From contig CAUYUJ010017886.1 in assembly GCA_963575745.1 (NCBI GenBank), positions 101,510-165,509 on the forward strand: DNA of 64,000 bases, written 5' to 3'. The position numbers were made by a program, and so were the translations under genes. The notes under the pieces were generated by a model, which was given only the letters and a program-made list of their open reading frames with translations, was not told the origin of the DNA and ran no database searches. This DNA is from Prorocentrum cordatum. Its lineage: Eukaryota; Sar; Dinophyceae; Prorocentrales; Prorocentraceae. This document shows, one piece after another, positions 63,365 through 64,000 of this stretch; within the stretch, counting starts at the first letter, position 1; the number at the start of each line of letters is the position of its first letter.

Positions 63365-64000
63365 GGGAACCATGGCCCCAAACCAAGCAAGTGGCGAGGA
63401 CGTCTCAAACGAAACCGCGCCCAAATCAGGGGGAACCGACAAAATTCGGAGGACGTCTTAAGCGAAACTGCGCCGAAACCGAGCCAAATCAGGGAAATTG
63501 TTAGGACATGTCACTCGAAACTTGGCCCAAACCAGGCGAAACCAGAGCGAAACCAGGCGAATTGCGAGGACGTCTCAAGCGAAACCACGCCGAAGCCATG
63601 CGAAACCAAGCAAATTGCGAGGACGTCTCAAGCAAAACCAAACCCAAACCAGGCGAAACCAGAGCGAAACCAATCAATTTGCGAGGACGCATCAAGCGAA
63701 ACCGCGCCGAAACAAAGCAAATTGCAAGGACGTCTCAAGCGAAACCGGGCCCAAACCAGGCGAAACCAACGCAAAACTAGGCAAATTGCGAGGACGCCTC
63801 ATGCGACACCAGTCCCAAACCAGGCCAAACTGGGTGAATTGTGAAGACGTCTCAAGCGAAACGGAACCCAAACCAGACGAAAGCAAGGCGAAACCAAGCA
63901 AATTGCGAGGACGTCGCAAGCGAAACAGCGCCGAAACCAAGCAAATTGCAAGGACGTCTCAGGCGACACCAGGCCCAAACAAGGCGAAACCAAAGCGAAA
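63365..64000. repeat. AAACC/GCGAGGACGTCTC tandem array 2, runs off the edge
   Basis: The same unit as array 1 with about ten visible copies. The sequence ends inside a unit, so the full length is unknown. Confidence 0.9.

Overview
The window looks like dinoflagellate nuclear DNA. It is GC-rich, almost gene-free and crowded with microsatellites, satellites and small inverted-repeat elements. Three facts support this: a tyrosine-recombinase (YR) retroelement with gag, RT, RNase H, recombinase and methyltransferase-like parts, of a kind common in dinoflagellate genomes; short GC3-rich exons separated by repeat-filled introns; and one intron that is best read with a GA donor, a class reported for dinoflagellates. 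Genus cannot be set from the sequence. Almost every long open frame lies in a trinucleotide tract, which keeps several frames open, so those frames were not called as genes.

Layout. 1-6.4 kb: lower-GC anonymous DNA, a ~90-bp satellite and a ~735-bp CCT tract. 6.5-10.1 kb (minus): three 3'-terminal exons of a UDP-sugar pyrophosphorylase-like gene; upstream exons were not found. 10-20.7 kb: many short inverted-repeat elements, some nested. 20.76-23.55 kb: about 29 copies of a ~100-bp satellite whose core is an 18-bp palindrome. 24-31 kb: more elements, including chained and nested copies, and a lower-GC stretch. 32-40 kb: a macrosatellite of about six ~1.1-1.7-kb units built on GAC tracts. 40.3-43.3 kb: repeats and polypurine tracts.

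43.37-55.04 kb (minus): the main locus, a degraded YR retroelement with termini A1 ... B1-A2-B2 (split direct repeats), lying in an (AT)n tract. Reading 5' to 3' on the minus strand: gag relic, RT (one in-frame TGA, one homopolymer frameshift), RNase H, tyrosine recombinase, then a methyltransferase-like domain. That domain is cut in two by a 5.03-kb nested element (44268-49296). The nested element holds a truncated Pif1-type helicase, a ~160-bp repeat array and a GAT tract, all duplicated in tandem, the second copy with an internal deletion. Removing it rejoins the methyltransferase frame.

55-64 kb: a ~112-bp satellite also found in the pyrophosphorylase intron, more elements, polypurine tracts, and a ~265-bp segmental duplication each time followed by an AAACC-rich tandem array that runs off the window edge.

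The only host gene supported is the pyrophosphorylase-like 3' end. The other coding sequence belongs to mobile elements and is broken.
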